Below, one piece after another: positions 15,285 to 24,786 of a DNA stretch of 45,294 nucleotides. A program made the position numbers and the translations under genes. The notes beneath the pieces were generated by a model. It was not told where the DNA came from, searched no databases, and saw only the letters and a program-made list of their open reading frames with translations. The first letter of the stretch is position 1. The number at the start of each line of letters is the position of its first letter. The DNA lies in the NCBI RefSeq assembly GCF_008365375.1, contig NZ_QOKW01000037.1:1-45294 (forward strand), read 5' to 3'. This DNA is from Roseomonas genomospecies 6. Its GTDB lineage: Bacteria > Pseudomonadota > Alphaproteobacteria > Azospirillales > Azospirillaceae.

Positions 15285-15507
15285 GGCGGCCTCGGTACGC
15301 AAGTTGGCTCGGCGTCGCAGTGCGGCTGGGCACACGCCGGGCGTTAAATTTCGCCTGCCCCGAAGGCTACCTCGCATTTGTTGTCCGAATGTGTCGCGCG
15401 CGTTTCCGAATTGACATAAAGACCGCCAATCCGACACCCGCCCGGAACCCTCGGCCCCGCCTCTCCGTTCCCCAAGCGGGACACCGTCACGTCAGGGAGA
15501 AGGGGCC

Positions 15508-16269
15508 ATGCACCGACTCGTGCTGCTGCGGCATGGTCAGAGCGTCTGGAACCGCTCGGATCTGTTCACCGGCTGGACCGACGTCGATCTGACCGAACAG
15601 GGGGTGGCCGAGACCCGCCACGCCGCCGGGTTGCTGAAACAGGCCGGTTTCGATTTCGACGTGGCCTTCACCTCGGTCCTGAAGCGGGCGATCAAGACGC
15701 TCGACATCGTTCTGGAGGAGATGGACCGCATGTGGCTGCCGGTGCACAAGCACTGGCGCCTGAACGAGCGCCACTACGGCGCGCTCCAGGGGCTGAACAA
15801 GACGGAGACGGCGGCGCGCCACGGTGCCGAGCAGGTCTTCCTGTGGCGGCGGAGCTGGAACGTCCCTCCCCCGCCCATCGAGCCCGACGACCCGCGCTCC
15901 GCGGTGTCGGACCGGCGCTACGCCGGGCTGGGCAAGGCCAACCTGCCGCGCGGCGAGAGCCTGAAGGACACCACGGACCGGGTGATCCCCTTCTGGGAGG
16001 AGGGGATCTGCCCGGCCCTGCGGCTGGGAGCGCGGGTGCTCGTGTCGGCCCACGGCAACAGCTTGCGCGGCCTCGTCAAGCATCTGGACAAGGTGCCCGA
16101 TCCGGACATCCCGCTGTTCGAGATCCCCACCAGCCGCCCGCTGGTCTACGAGCTTGGCGCCGATCTGGTCCCGCTGCGCCGCTATTTCCTGACCGACGGC
16201 GGCGCGGTGGAGGAGATCACCTGGGGTGGGCGCGACGATGTGGGGCGCAGCGGCATCGCCGCGGCGTGA
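15508..16269 (+). CDS. gpmA: 2,3-bisphosphoglycerate-dependent phosphoglycerate mutase
   Basis: The enzyme interconverts 3- and 2-phosphoglycerate in glycolysis. The phospho-histidine motif LLRHGQSVWN is at residues 5-14, followed by FTGWTDVDLTEQG, the substrate loop RHYGALQGLNK near 90 and the second catalytic histidine in VSAHGNSLRGLVKHL near 180. The length of 253 aa is typical of the dPGM form. A GGAGAAGG site precedes the ATG. It is a monocistronic gene facing the low-GC GIY-YIG gene. Confidence 0.95.
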   Translation: MHRLVLLRHGQSVWNRSDLFTGWTDVDLTEQGVAETRHAAGLLKQAGFDFDVAFTSVLKRAIKTLDIVLEEMDRMWLPVHKHWRLNERHYGALQGLNKTETAARHGAEQVFLWRRSWNVPPPPIEPDDPRSAVSDRRYAGLGKANLPRGESLKDTTDRVIPFWEEGICPALRLGARVLVSAHGNSLRGLVKHLDKVPDPDIPLFEIPTSRPLVYELGADLVPLRRYFLTDGGAVEEITWGGRDDVGRSGIAAA

Positions 16270-16295
16270 ACGCAATCCCGCCTATCGGGGACGCA

Positions 16296-17237
16296 TTACC
16301 AAGCCATGTCGACATTCCAGGTGGCCGCGTCGAAAGCGGAAGAGGTGAAGTAAGGCCTGTCGCCGTGGGTGTGCTTACCGTCCCATGCCACGTATACCAT
16401 GACATCTTTTCCGGTTTTGTTTACGTAGTAATCTTTCGCTTTCATATTGTTCGACAAAGTTCCACCGTCTCCGTATTTTTTCAGGAAGTAGCGAATCAGC
16501 AATCTTTCCAGATCGACTTCTCCAACCTTGGAAGGGGATGATTCTACAGAATTAAATATATTTGCCAATGGATTATTGGATAACTGAATATTGCCTAAAA
16601 ATGTATTGTTATGGTTATTGCCAATCTGGTTGTTAATCACAGGGCTTTCAACAGCCATATTACCGTTGCTAGCAGATGAATCCACCAGCCTGACCTTCAT
16701 TGACCTATCAGAGACGAGCACAATATTTTTATCATCCAACTCAGGTATGCACCAAAAATCTTTTTCCCGAATATTGTATGGAATGAAATTCATAGATGGC
16801 TGACTGAACATCGTTGACTGGCTGAACATCGATTGCTGTCTGTTTTGACATTTAGTATTACTGCATTTACTGCACGGCTTTTCTCCATATTTCACCATAT
16901 TTCTGCGACCGTTGAACAACTGCTGATACCATCTTAATATTTCTGAATTATCATTCCACACATATACACTCCCCCAAAAAATACATATATTATTCAAATC
17001 TCTTGAATCAAATCCCATCTCCGTAATGACTTCAAGTCGACCTTTAAAGCGGTCCTTGATGTTGTTGGAGATTCCGACGTAGCGGTTTTTGCTTATCGCG
17101 TTCCAAATCACATAGATGCCGGACATGGCCATCCCTTCAGGAAGAGTGGCTTGGCCAAATTCTCCATCACCCACGTACTCCGGCGCCATCCCTCCGCAAG
17201 TGGCCGAGTTAAACAGATCGTAGTATATGCTCCACAT
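16296..17237 (-). CDS. GIY-YIG nuclease-like protein, probably acquired
   Basis: The 313-aa protein has a GIY-YIG start at about residues 40-65 (SGIYVIWN ... NRYVGISNNIKDRF), a cysteine knuckle CSKCSNTKC that could bind zinc, and a long C-terminal region without a domain that I recognise, ending in VAWDGKHTHGDRPYFTSSAFD. Base composition is strikingly AT-rich with Asn, Ile, Lys and Ser codons (ATA, AAT) rare in the neighbours, a strong sign of transfer. I chose the ATG at 17237 (ggag upstream) over 17285. No transposase, integrase or second foreign gene flanks it. It could be a nuclease from a mobile element or a defence effector; this is inference. Confidence 0.75.
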   Translation of the reverse strand: MWSIYYDLFNSATCGGMAPEYVGDGEFGQATLPEGMAMSGIYVIWNAISKNRYVGISNNIKDRFKGRLEVITEMGFDSRDLNNICIFWGSVYVWNDNSEILRWYQQLFNGRRNMVKYGEKPCSKCSNTKCQNRQQSMFSQSTMFSQPSMNFIPYNIREKDFWCIPELDDKNIVLVSDRSMKVRLVDSSASNGNMAVESPVINNQIGNNHNNTFLGNIQLSNNPLANIFNSVESSPSKVGEVDLERLLIRYFLKKYGDGGTLSNNMKAKDYYVNKTGKDVMVYVAWDGKHTHGDRPYFTSSAFDAATWNVDMAW

Positions 17238-17360
17238 TTCCTGCTCCCCACCTTCCGACTGCGCCTCCGGGTTTGGGGCCGTCACCCTTCAGAAGACGGG
17301 AATGCCGGACAGAGCGTGAAACCTGTCCGGGAAAGCAGGGGAGAGATTGCGGGCCGGCGT

Positions 17361-19598
17361 CTACGTCCCTTCCGTCCGGCGACCGCGGTGTCCGGCGCCG
17401 CCTTTTCCGCGCTTCCGTCCCGGCGCGGGATGGTGGAATTGCGGATGCCCACCGGGTTGCGCAGTCCCGTCGCGGCGCCCGCGGCGCTCGCCCTGCCGCT
17501 CCTCCACGCGCCCGGCGTAGCAACTGTCGCAGACCCGGAACCGGTGGTTGGCCTTCAGCCGGGTGCCGCAGACCGGGCAGGCGCGGGCCAGCGAGCGTTC
17601 GGCCAGCGTGCGCTCGATGAAGGCGTTCAGCATGGCCCGGCGCTCCTGGCACAGGTCCATGTCCGGATAGGCGTCGGGGAAGCGGTAGGCCAGCCACGCA
17701 TAGGCGGTCAGCTCCTTCACCGCGCGCTCCGCCTTCTCCAGTTCCACGTCGGTGCCGACGCGGTGGTGGAAGCGCTCCGCGGCGTCGGGGGCCGAATTCG
17801 GCACCCCCTTGCCCTGGTTCGTCGCCCACAGCGCCAGAAGGCGCAGGTTGTTCTGGTCGCGCACGTCGATCGGGCAGCGCGCCAGCATGTCGCGCTCCGC
17901 CAGCGGCAGCTTCGCCCGGTCCACCGCGGCGGCGGCCTGGATGCGCTGCTCCAGGTCGGTCATGCGGAAGGTCTGGTTGGCGCGCAGAAGCTCCTGCCCC
18001 GCGGTGCGCAGCACCTTGGCCAGACTGTCGGTGTCCAGTTCCCGCGCGATGGCCTCGACATGGGTCAGGTTCGGGCTGATCCAGGCGCGCGGGTCTTCCG
18101 GCGGAACCGGCGGGGTGGTCAGCGCCCGGCGCACCGGGTTGATGTTCTCCCCCTCCAGAACCGCGACGCGGCCTTCCTCGTGCATGCCGAAGCGCCCGGC
18201 GCGCCCGCCGATCTGGCGGATCTCGGAGGAATTCAGGTCGCGCTCCTCCCGCCCGTCGTACTTGCGGGTGGTGGACAGCACGACGCGGGCGACCGGCAGG
18301 TTCAGCCCCATGCCGATGGCGTCGGTCGCCACCAGCACGTCCGCCGTGCCTTCGCGGAAGCGCCGCGCCTCGGCCCGCCGCACCTCCGGCGACAGGGCGC
18401 CGTAGATCACCGCCACCGTGTGGTCGCGGGCCAGCAGCTCGCGCCGCAGCCCCATCACGTCCTTGCGCGAAAAGGCGATCACCGCGTCGCCCCGGCGGAC
18501 GCTGTCCAGGGACACCCGCTCCTCCTGCACGCGCAGCGGCGACTTGCGGGTGAACTCCACGATCTCCAGCTCCTCCCCCAGGGCGGTGGCGAGGCGCTGG
18601 AGATAGGGGATGGCGTCGGCGGAGCCGGTCATCAGGATTTCCGGGGCGGCCACGCCGGCCACCGCCTGCGTCCAGGCCCAGCCGCGGTCGTGATCGCCGA
18701 TCATCTGGATCTCGTCGATGACGCAGGCGCCCCAGACCTTCGAGGTGTTGACCATCTCGATGGTGGAGGAGGTGAAGGAGGCGCCGGGCCGCACGTCGCG
18801 CTCCTCGCCGGTGACGAGGCTGCACGCCCGCCCGCGCGTCTCCAGCGCCTCCTGCCCCTCCAGCGCCAGCAGGCGCAGCGGGGCGAGGTAGCAGCCGCTC
18901 TGCGCCTCGGCCAGACGGTCCATGGCGGCGTGGGTCTTGCCGGAGTTGGTCGGGCCGACGAACAGCCGCAGCTTGCGCACCATGGCGCGGGCCGTGGCGA
19001 AGCTGTCCAGATAGACGCCCATGCCGGAGGCGTTCTCCAGCCGCTCCCGCCGGACCTTCAGGCCGGCGCGCGCGGCGGCGGTGGAGAAGGCCTCCTCCAG
19101 CGCGTCCAGCAGGGTCTGGAGGCGGGGGATGCGCCCGCCGAAGCCGATCACCCGGCCCAGCTCGTCGGCGAAGCCCTTGGGGCGCCACGCCTCGCCGAAA
19201 TTCGCGGCGCGCTGGGCCATGGAGGCGAACCAGCCGTCCACCCGCCCGCGCGCCTTCTCGATGGCGGCGGAGGACAGGCAGGCCGCCTTGACCCGCTTGC
19301 CAAGCGCCTTCGCCTGCGGACGGCCGAAGCCCTCCTCCGCGGTCATCAGGCCCCAGAGATCCGCCTCGATGTCGGGCAGGGGGCCGAGCGCCACGCGGAA
19401 TCGCAGCTTCAGCTTCCGGTCGGTGCCGGGAACCACCACCTCGTGGACGACGGCGACCGACCAGCGGGCCGGAGTGCTGTCGGCGTCCACCTCGATCCCA
19501 TCGCCGCGCACCACCGCGGCGATGGCGCGCAGCGCGTCGCGGCGGTCGAACTCGTCTGCGGTACCGGACTGGCGGGGGGTGGTTTCGTCGTTGCTCAT
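17361..19598 (-). CDS. SUV3-like ATP-dependent RNA helicase
   Basis: The 745-aa protein has the SUV3-type core: Walker A GPTNSGKT at 215-222, DEIQ at 295-298, then FSRKDVMGLRREL, VLVATDAIGMGLNLPV and QIGGRAGRFG in the second RecA-like domain. An N-terminal region of about 200 residues precedes it. A C-terminal four-cysteine knuckle (CPVCG ... CDSC; Cys 674, 677, 690, 693) and a basic Arg/Gly/His tail suggest RNA binding. SUV3 proteins unwind RNA in the mitochondrial degradosome; alphaproteobacterial homologues are the presumed bacterial ancestors. No ribonuclease gene is adjacent. Confidence 0.9.
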   Translation of the reverse strand: MSNDETTPRQSGTADEFDRRDALRAIAAVVRGDGIEVDADSTPARWSVAVVHEVVVPGTDRKLKLRFRVALGPLPDIEADLWGLMTAEEGFGRPQAKALGKRVKAACLSSAAIEKARGRVDGWFASMAQRAANFGEAWRPKGFADELGRVIGFGGRIPRLQTLLDALEEAFSTAAARAGLKVRRERLENASGMGVYLDSFATARAMVRKLRLFVGPTNSGKTHAAMDRLAEAQSGCYLAPLRLLALEGQEALETRGRACSLVTGEERDVRPGASFTSSTIEMVNTSKVWGACVIDEIQMIGDHDRGWAWTQAVAGVAAPEILMTGSADAIPYLQRLATALGEELEIVEFTRKSPLRVQEERVSLDSVRRGDAVIAFSRKDVMGLRRELLARDHTVAVIYGALSPEVRRAEARRFREGTADVLVATDAIGMGLNLPVARVVLSTTRKYDGREERDLNSSEIRQIGGRAGRFGMHEEGRVAVLEGENINPVRRALTTPPVPPEDPRAWISPNLTHVEAIARELDTDSLAKVLRTAGQELLRANQTFRMTDLEQRIQAAAAVDRAKLPLAERDMLARCPIDVRDQNNLRLLALWATNQGKGVPNSAPDAAERFHHRVGTDVELEKAERAVKELTAYAWLAYRFPDAYPDMDLCQERRAMLNAFIERTLAERSLARACPVCGTRLKANHRFRVCDSCYAGRVEERQGERRGRRDGTAQPGGHPQFHHPAPGRKRGKGGAGHRGRRTEGT

Positions 19599-20046
19599 GA
19601 AATGGTCTTCTTCCGTCGCCGGCCCGCTGAATCCGGAGGCTGGCGGTCTGATGGGGGCTCCGCCGGGATCTGGAACAGTGCCGCGCGGCGAAGCGGGCGC
19701 CCACCCCTATTCTGCACATGAGCGCCCCACGGGCGTACCTATATGGTCGGAGCCGTATGATAGGGCAAGCCGATTCAGGGGTTCCCCCGGCGTGCACGGG
19801 CTAATTCGCCTGAACTTCCCCCTCTCCCATCCCACCGCTGCGAAAAAGGGGCGGTGCCGGCCACATCATTCCCTGTTGTCCGGGCGGTCCGGTCGAAAGG
19901 GGTAACCGGTAACGATCTTACCGACTGCCACCAATCGAAAGTGTTAGCAAGCAATATCGTCTTACTGCACCGCAAACCGTAGGGCATCATCGTTGCACAG
20001 ACAACGTAACCGTCGCCGCTTCGCTGATTTTGGTTAGGAGATGTGC
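19599..20046. other. Intergenic region upstream of the polysaccharide locus
   Basis: No gene is apparent. The segment from about 19900 is less GC-rich and contains the small inverted repeat cgttg-cacaga-caacg at 19991-20006, about 40 bases before the first polysaccharide gene. The locus promoter is likely to be here, but I cannot fix its hexamers. Confidence 0.4.
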
Positions 20047-20826
20047 ATGCCGACCCCTCGTGACGTCCTGGCACTGATCGAGAGAATACGGTGTATTTCT
20101 TGCGAGGACGAGCGCCATGCATTGATAAAGACATTGTCTGCCGTCGAGCGCCCGACCATCCTGTCGTTCCTGAACGCTCACGGCGTGAATCTCTGCGCGG
20201 GGTCCTCCGCCGCGTGGTCGGCCTTCCGCGCCTCCGACGTCCTGTTGCGGGACGGGGTGGCGCTGGAGGTGGCTCTGCCGTGGCTGGACCAGCCGGTCGG
20301 GTTGAACATGAACGGCACCGACTTCATCCCGCTTCTCCTCCGCCACCTGTCGCCGCGGCGGGTCGCCGTCTACGGCACCGCGGCGCCCTGGCTGGACGAG
20401 GGGATCGAACGGCTGAAGGAGCGGACCCCGCACGACTATATCGATGCCCAGCACGGCTTCCATTCCGTGGAGCATTACATCGCCCGTGCGCGGGAGCTTC
20501 AACCCGACGTCATCATCCTGGCCATGGGCATGCCCCGCCAGGAGGAGGTCGCGGTGCAGCTCAAGCGCGCGCTGGACCATAAGGTGCTGATCGTCAACGG
20601 CGGCGCCATCATCGATTTCCTTGCCGGGCGCTTCACCCGGGCCCCCGCCGCCGTCCAGCGCATCGGGCTGGAATGGGCGTTCCGGCTGGTCCAGGAGCCC
20701 CGCCGCCTGTTCCGCCGCTATTGCGTCGGCGCCTTCGGCTTCGCCCACACCGTTCTGCTTATGCGCCGTGCCGCCATGCGTTCGTCCAGCGCCCCAGCAC
20801 CAGCGCCCATGCATAAGGAGCTTTGA
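20047..20826 (+). CDS. WecG/TagA/CpsF-family glycosyltransferase
   Basis: The 259-aa enzyme adds a sugar (often ManNAc or ManNAcA, or glucose in Gum-type pathways) to a lipid-linked acceptor at the membrane. Signature blocks are LNMNGTDFIPLLLRHL, RVAVYGTAAPWLDE, DVIILAMGMPRQEE and the C-terminal VNGGAIIDFLAGRFTRAP ... GLEWAFRLVQEPRRLFRRY. I start it at the second ATG (20047), because AGGAG ends only one base before the first. It opens the polysaccharide locus, 3 bases before the next gene's GTG, so the two are coupled. Confidence 0.9.
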   Translation: MPTPRDVLALIERIRCISCEDERHALIKTLSAVERPTILSFLNAHGVNLCAGSSAAWSAFRASDVLLRDGVALEVALPWLDQPVGLNMNGTDFIPLLLRHLSPRRVAVYGTAAPWLDEGIERLKERTPHDYIDAQHGFHSVEHYIARARELQPDVIILAMGMPRQEEVAVQLKRALDHKVLIVNGGAIIDFLAGRFTRAPAAVQRIGLEWAFRLVQEPRRLFRRYCVGAFGFAHTVLLMRRAAMRSSSAPAPAPMHKEL

Positions 20827-20829
20827 GAC

Positions 20830-23196
20830 GTGGAAAATCTGCCCCAAGTCAATCATGGCGGCCACCACGGCGGTCCGCCGGCTCCGGTTCCGGCATGGCC
20901 CGCCGCTCCCGGCCCGTCCCGGCGCAGCGAGTTCGAAGCCCAGACCCCGTCCATGGGGCCCGATTTCCGCTTCATCCTGCGCGTGCTGGGCAGCCACAAG
21001 TGGCTGATCGCGGCCATCGTGGTGGTGCTGACCGGGTTGTCGGCTCTGGGCGTCTCGACGTTGAAGGACCAGTACACCTCCGAGGCGCTTCTGCTGGTGG
21101 ACAACCGGCAGGTCCGCATCGTGCGCGAGGTGGAGCAGGTGGTGGGCGCCATTCCCACGGAGGACGCGGCGATCCTGAGCGAGATCGAGATCCTGAAGTC
21201 GCCGCAGGTGCTGAACCAGGTGGTGAACGATCTTCAGCTCGCCCAGCACCCGGAATTCAACCCGCCGGCGCAGGAGGACGAGACGCTTCCGCTGGTCGAG
21301 CGCGCGGTGGCCTACGGCCGTGGCCTCGCCGACCAGTTCTGGAGCGGCAACCCGCCGGCCCCGGTCGCCTGGCTGCTGAGCCACGGCGACGAGGTGGCGC
21401 AGGGCATCCGGGCGCGCGAGGCGCACGCGGCGCTGGGCAACGACCAGATCATCGCGCGCATCCACCGCAAGCTGGACGTCGCCATCGTGGGCCGGTCGCG
21501 CGTGATCCAGGTGCGCTTCACCTCCAAGGAGCCGCAGCTCAGCCGCGACGTGGTGGACGGCATTGTCCGCCGCTACATGGAAACCCGCCAGCAGATGGAC
21601 CGCGACCTGTCGACCAGCGCGATCTCCTGGCTGCAGGACCGCATCGTCCTGCTGCGCCGCGAGGTGGCCGAGGCCGACGCAAAGGTCGAGGAGGCCCGCG
21701 TCAAGGGCGGCCTGCTGAAGGGCGGCACCGGCCTGATGGCCCAGAACGAGCTTGAGCAGACCCGCCTGCGCCTGAGCGAGGCGTCGGCCATCCGCGCCCG
21801 CTCGGTCGCCCAGGCGGACACGCTGGAGCGCAACCTGAAGGCCGGCAACTGGAACGCCATCGGCGGCAGCATCGCCTCCCCGGTCGTCGCCCAGCTCCGC
21901 GCCACGGTCGCCGCCATCTCCACGGAAATGGCCCAGCTTTCCCGCCAGTACGGGCCGCGGCATCCGCGCATCGTCGAGCTTCAGGGCCGGCTGAACGAGG
22001 CCAACTCCACGCTCCAGCAGGAAATCCGCCGTGAGATCAACGGCGTGCGCGAGGCCGCCCAGGTCGCGGTGGAGCAGGAAACCGCGCTGCGCGCCATGAT
22101 CACCCGCATGGAGGGCAGCTACGCCACCATGCAGGAGCAGGCCATCCCGCTGCGCACCCTGGAATCCGAGGCGACCGCCAAGCGCCAGCTTCTCGACAGC
22201 CTGCTGGGCCGTCTGGAAGAGGTCGAGGCCCAGAAGGACAGCCGCGCCTTCCCCGCCGCCGTCAAGCTGGTCTCGGCGCCGCAGGTCCCGCACGAGCCGT
22301 CGGGTCCCTTCCGCGTCCTGCTGCTGTTGGCCGGCTTCGTCGCGGCTCTCGCCCTGGCCATCTTCAGCGTCTTCGGTCTGGAGCTTCTCCAGCGCCGCAT
22401 CCACACCCCGGACGCCGTGCGCCGCATCCTGGGCGTCGGCACCGTCCACATCGTGCCGCACCACAGCGACCGCGGGGCCAAGGGCCGGCTCTACAAGATC
22501 TTCCAGCGCCATCCCTTCTCGCTGTTCAGCGAATCCCTGCGCGCCCTGTTCCGCAACCACCTGTCGGATCTCGGCCCGGTCGGCTCGCTGGCGGTGACCT
22601 CGGCCCGCCCGCAGGACGGCAAGACCTCCCTGACGCTCGCCGTGGCCCAGGTGGCCAGCCAGGCCGGCCGCCGGGTGGTGGTGGTGGACACCGACTTCCG
22701 CCGTTCCCGGATGGAAGGGCTGTTCGACCTGTCCGCCAAGAAGGGCCTGTCGGACTGGATCTCCGGTGACGCCACGCTGGACGAGATCGTCCACACCGCC
22801 GACGACGTGCCCTTCGCCATGGTTCCGGCGGGCAAGCTGAACCCGATGACGCTGGACCGCTTCAACGTGGACTCCCTCGTGCAGCTCATGGCCGGCCTGT
22901 CGCCCAGCTTCGACCTGGTGGTCTTCGACACCGCCCCGGCGCTGGCCGTGTCCGACGCCCGCATCGTCTGCGGCGCCGCCAACAAGGTGCTGTTCGTCAC
23001 CCGCTGGGGCCACACCACGGCCAGCGACCTGGACGCGGTGGCCGACCTGGGTCCGATCGACCACGACAAGTTCGTCTGCGTGATGACCGACGTGAACCTG
23101 AAGAAGGCCGCCAGCAAAGGCTATCAGGGTCCGTACAACAGCTACGTCGCCACGCGGAAGTACTACGGCGACCAGACCCTGCGGGCCGCGCCGTAA
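20830..23196 (+). CDS. Wzc/ExoP-type chain-length determinant and tyrosine autokinase
   Basis: This 788-aa inner-membrane protein controls chain length and export of a polysaccharide. A Wzz domain lies between the transmembrane helices at about 58-76 and 493-513, with a long periplasmic coiled coil between. The cytoplasmic kinase has Walker A (SARPQDGKTSLT, near 590), Walker A' (VVVVDTDFRRSRME) and Walker B (FDLVVFDTAP). The tail has the tyrosine cluster (YQGPYNSYVATRKYYG) expected of a fused BY-kinase. The GTG start follows AAGGAG by 8 bases. A Wza-type exporter and a Wzb-type phosphatase, usual partners, are not in the window. Confidence 0.93.
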   Translation: MENLPQVNHGGHHGGPPAPVPAWPAAPGPSRRSEFEAQTPSMGPDFRFILRVLGSHKWLIAAIVVVLTGLSALGVSTLKDQYTSEALLLVDNRQVRIVREVEQVVGAIPTEDAAILSEIEILKSPQVLNQVVNDLQLAQHPEFNPPAQEDETLPLVERAVAYGRGLADQFWSGNPPAPVAWLLSHGDEVAQGIRAREAHAALGNDQIIARIHRKLDVAIVGRSRVIQVRFTSKEPQLSRDVVDGIVRRYMETRQQMDRDLSTSAISWLQDRIVLLRREVAEADAKVEEARVKGGLLKGGTGLMAQNELEQTRLRLSEASAIRARSVAQADTLERNLKAGNWNAIGGSIASPVVAQLRATVAAISTEMAQLSRQYGPRHPRIVELQGRLNEANSTLQQEIRREINGVREAAQVAVEQETALRAMITRMEGSYATMQEQAIPLRTLESEATAKRQLLDSLLGRLEEVEAQKDSRAFPAAVKLVSAPQVPHEPSGPFRVLLLLAGFVAALALAIFSVFGLELLQRRIHTPDAVRRILGVGTVHIVPHHSDRGAKGRLYKIFQRHPFSLFSESLRALFRNHLSDLGPVGSLAVTSARPQDGKTSLTLAVAQVASQAGRRVVVVDTDFRRSRMEGLFDLSAKKGLSDWISGDATLDEIVHTADDVPFAMVPAGKLNPMTLDRFNVDSLVQLMAGLSPSFDLVVFDTAPALAVSDARIVCGAANKVLFVTRWGHTTASDLDAVADLGPIDHDKFVCVMTDVNLKKAASKGYQGPYNSYVATRKYYGDQTLRAAP

Positions 23197-23208
23197 GCGA
23201 GGCCAAAG

Positions 23209-23340
23209 CCCTTCTCCCCTCCGGGGAGAAGGGTATGGGATGAGGGGGCGGCCGCAGGCCGACCACGCTGGCTCATTGCAGTGCGTGGACGCCCTGACGG
23301 GCGCCCCCTCACCCTAACCCTCTCCCCAGGGGGGAGAGGG
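23209..23340. repeat. Palindromic intergenic repeat (REP-like)
   Basis: A cccttctcccc/ggggagaaggg hairpin (about 23209-23232) is followed by gatgagggggcggccgcaggccg and mirrored by cgccccctcaccctaaccctctcccc with gggggagaggg. It has the plan of the unit at 2276 and separates the tyrosine kinase from the GH10 gene. Confidence 0.75.
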
Positions 23341-23380
23341 AATTTCCATTTCCCATCGAACCACACGAGGCCCGACGCCC

Positions 23381-24640
23381 ATGGCCCAGACCTCGCCGAA
23401 AGCCACCTCGCCGAAAGCCACCTCCCTCTCCCGCCGGGACGCGCTGCGCGCCGCCGCCGCCGTTGCGGTGCTGGCAAGCTGCAAAACCGCCGCCGGTCCC
23501 TCCATCGCCGAGGCCGCCCCTTCCGCCGCCGCGCCGAACCCGACGCTGCGCGACGCCTGCCGGGCCGCCGGCATTCTCCATGGTGCCGCCCGCGACCATC
23601 TGATCGAGCCGGAAGACCCCATGCTCGACACGCTGATGGCCCGGGAATGCGACGTGGTGACGCCGGAGAACGGCGGCAAATGGGCCGTCTTCCAGCCGCA
23701 GGAGGGCAACTTCGACTGGGGCCGCTTCGACGCGGGGGTGGAACTGGCCCGCCGCATCGGCGCCAAGCCCAACTGGCACTGCGCCCTGTGGCAGCACATG
23801 GGCATGCCCGACTACATGACGCTGCCGGCCAGCCGCCAGCGCGCGCTGGGCATCGGCGAGAACGCCTATTTCTCGGCGGACGGCACGCTGTCGGAGGACA
23901 ATTACTGGCCGCGCTTCACCGCCATGGTCGCGGCGGTCAAGCAGCGCTACGGCGACGGCTTCTACCGCATCGACGTGATGAACGAGGCCTTCTTCTGGGA
24001 GACCGAGCGCAGCCACCCTCACGAACAGGACCGCCACGGCTTCCGCAAGGGCATGTGGTGGGTGGTGGCGGGCGGCGCCAAGGGGCCGGAGTGGCTGGAC
24101 CCCTTCTTCCACCATATCCGCAAGGAATTCCCCTCCGCCAAGCTGGTCATCAACGAGTTCGGCATCGAGATCGACGAGGGCTGGCAGCAGCGCAAGCGGG
24201 CCTACTTCCAGACCTGGCTGACCGACGCGGTCAAGCGCGGCGTGCCGATCGACGGGGTGGGGCTGCAAAGTCATTTGATGGCCGGCAAGCCCTACGACCG
24301 CGAAGGCATGAAGAGCTTTCTGCGGGCCATGGACCGGCTGGGCCTGCCGATCCACGTCACCGAGTTCGATGTGAACGAGAAGCATCTGCCACGCCGCTGG
24401 TCGCGGGCGGAGAAGGACCGCGCCATGGCCTTCCTGGCCGGGCAGTATCTGGGCGACATCGCCGGCAACGCGCGGCTGGCCGAACTCTGCTGGTGGCACT
24501 TGCGGTCCGACCTGAACTACATCGCCCGGGAAATGGCGGAGCTGAAGCCCCATCCCTCCCCCTACGACGCCGCCTCGCGCCCGCTGCCGCTCTACGAAGC
24601 GTCGGTGCAGGCGTTGCGCGGGCGCGGCCGGGCGGGGTGA
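23381..24640 (+). CDS. GH10 glycosidase (endo-beta-xylanase family), Tat lipoprotein
   Basis: The 419-aa enzyme is a GH10 beta-barrel with acid/base Glu in DVMNEAFFW (near 200) and nucleophile Glu in VTEFDVN (near 327), plus NGGKWAVFQPQEGNFDWG and WHCALWQH in the family pattern. The N terminus has a twin-arginine motif, SRRDAL, and a lipobox, VLASC (Cys34), so it should be exported folded and lipid-anchored. A six-residue duplication, TSPKATSPKATS, precedes the signal. In a polysaccharide locus it more likely trims or releases the polymer than degrades plant xylan (inference). Confidence 0.88.
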   Translation: MAQTSPKATSPKATSLSRRDALRAAAAVAVLASCKTAAGPSIAEAAPSAAAPNPTLRDACRAAGILHGAARDHLIEPEDPMLDTLMARECDVVTPENGGKWAVFQPQEGNFDWGRFDAGVELARRIGAKPNWHCALWQHMGMPDYMTLPASRQRALGIGENAYFSADGTLSEDNYWPRFTAMVAAVKQRYGDGFYRIDVMNEAFFWETERSHPHEQDRHGFRKGMWWVVAGGAKGPEWLDPFFHHIRKEFPSAKLVINEFGIEIDEGWQQRKRAYFQTWLTDAVKRGVPIDGVGLQSHLMAGKPYDREGMKSFLRAMDRLGLPIHVTEFDVNEKHLPRRWSRAEKDRAMAFLAGQYLGDIAGNARLAELCWWHLRSDLNYIAREMAELKPHPSPYDAASRPLPLYEASVQALRGRGRAG

Positions 24641-24786
24641 GGCGGGCCGGGTGAGGCTGCGGTACCCCCATCGGCGCGACTACCCCGCCCGATCGCGCGG
24701 CCCGCTCCGCCGTCCGCGCCTGTAAGGATTTCCGACAGCATCCTTAGATTAGCGGAACAGCGCCGTTTCTTCCAAAGAGGTGATCC

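Noticed and set aside
15411..15445. TTGACA upstream of gpmA as a promoter
   Set aside because: No acceptable -10 hexamer follows at 16-19 bases.
19987..23064. A 1025-codon minus-strand frame opposite the tyrosine kinase
   Set aside because: Same reason: antisense composition over genes with clear motifs on the plus strand.
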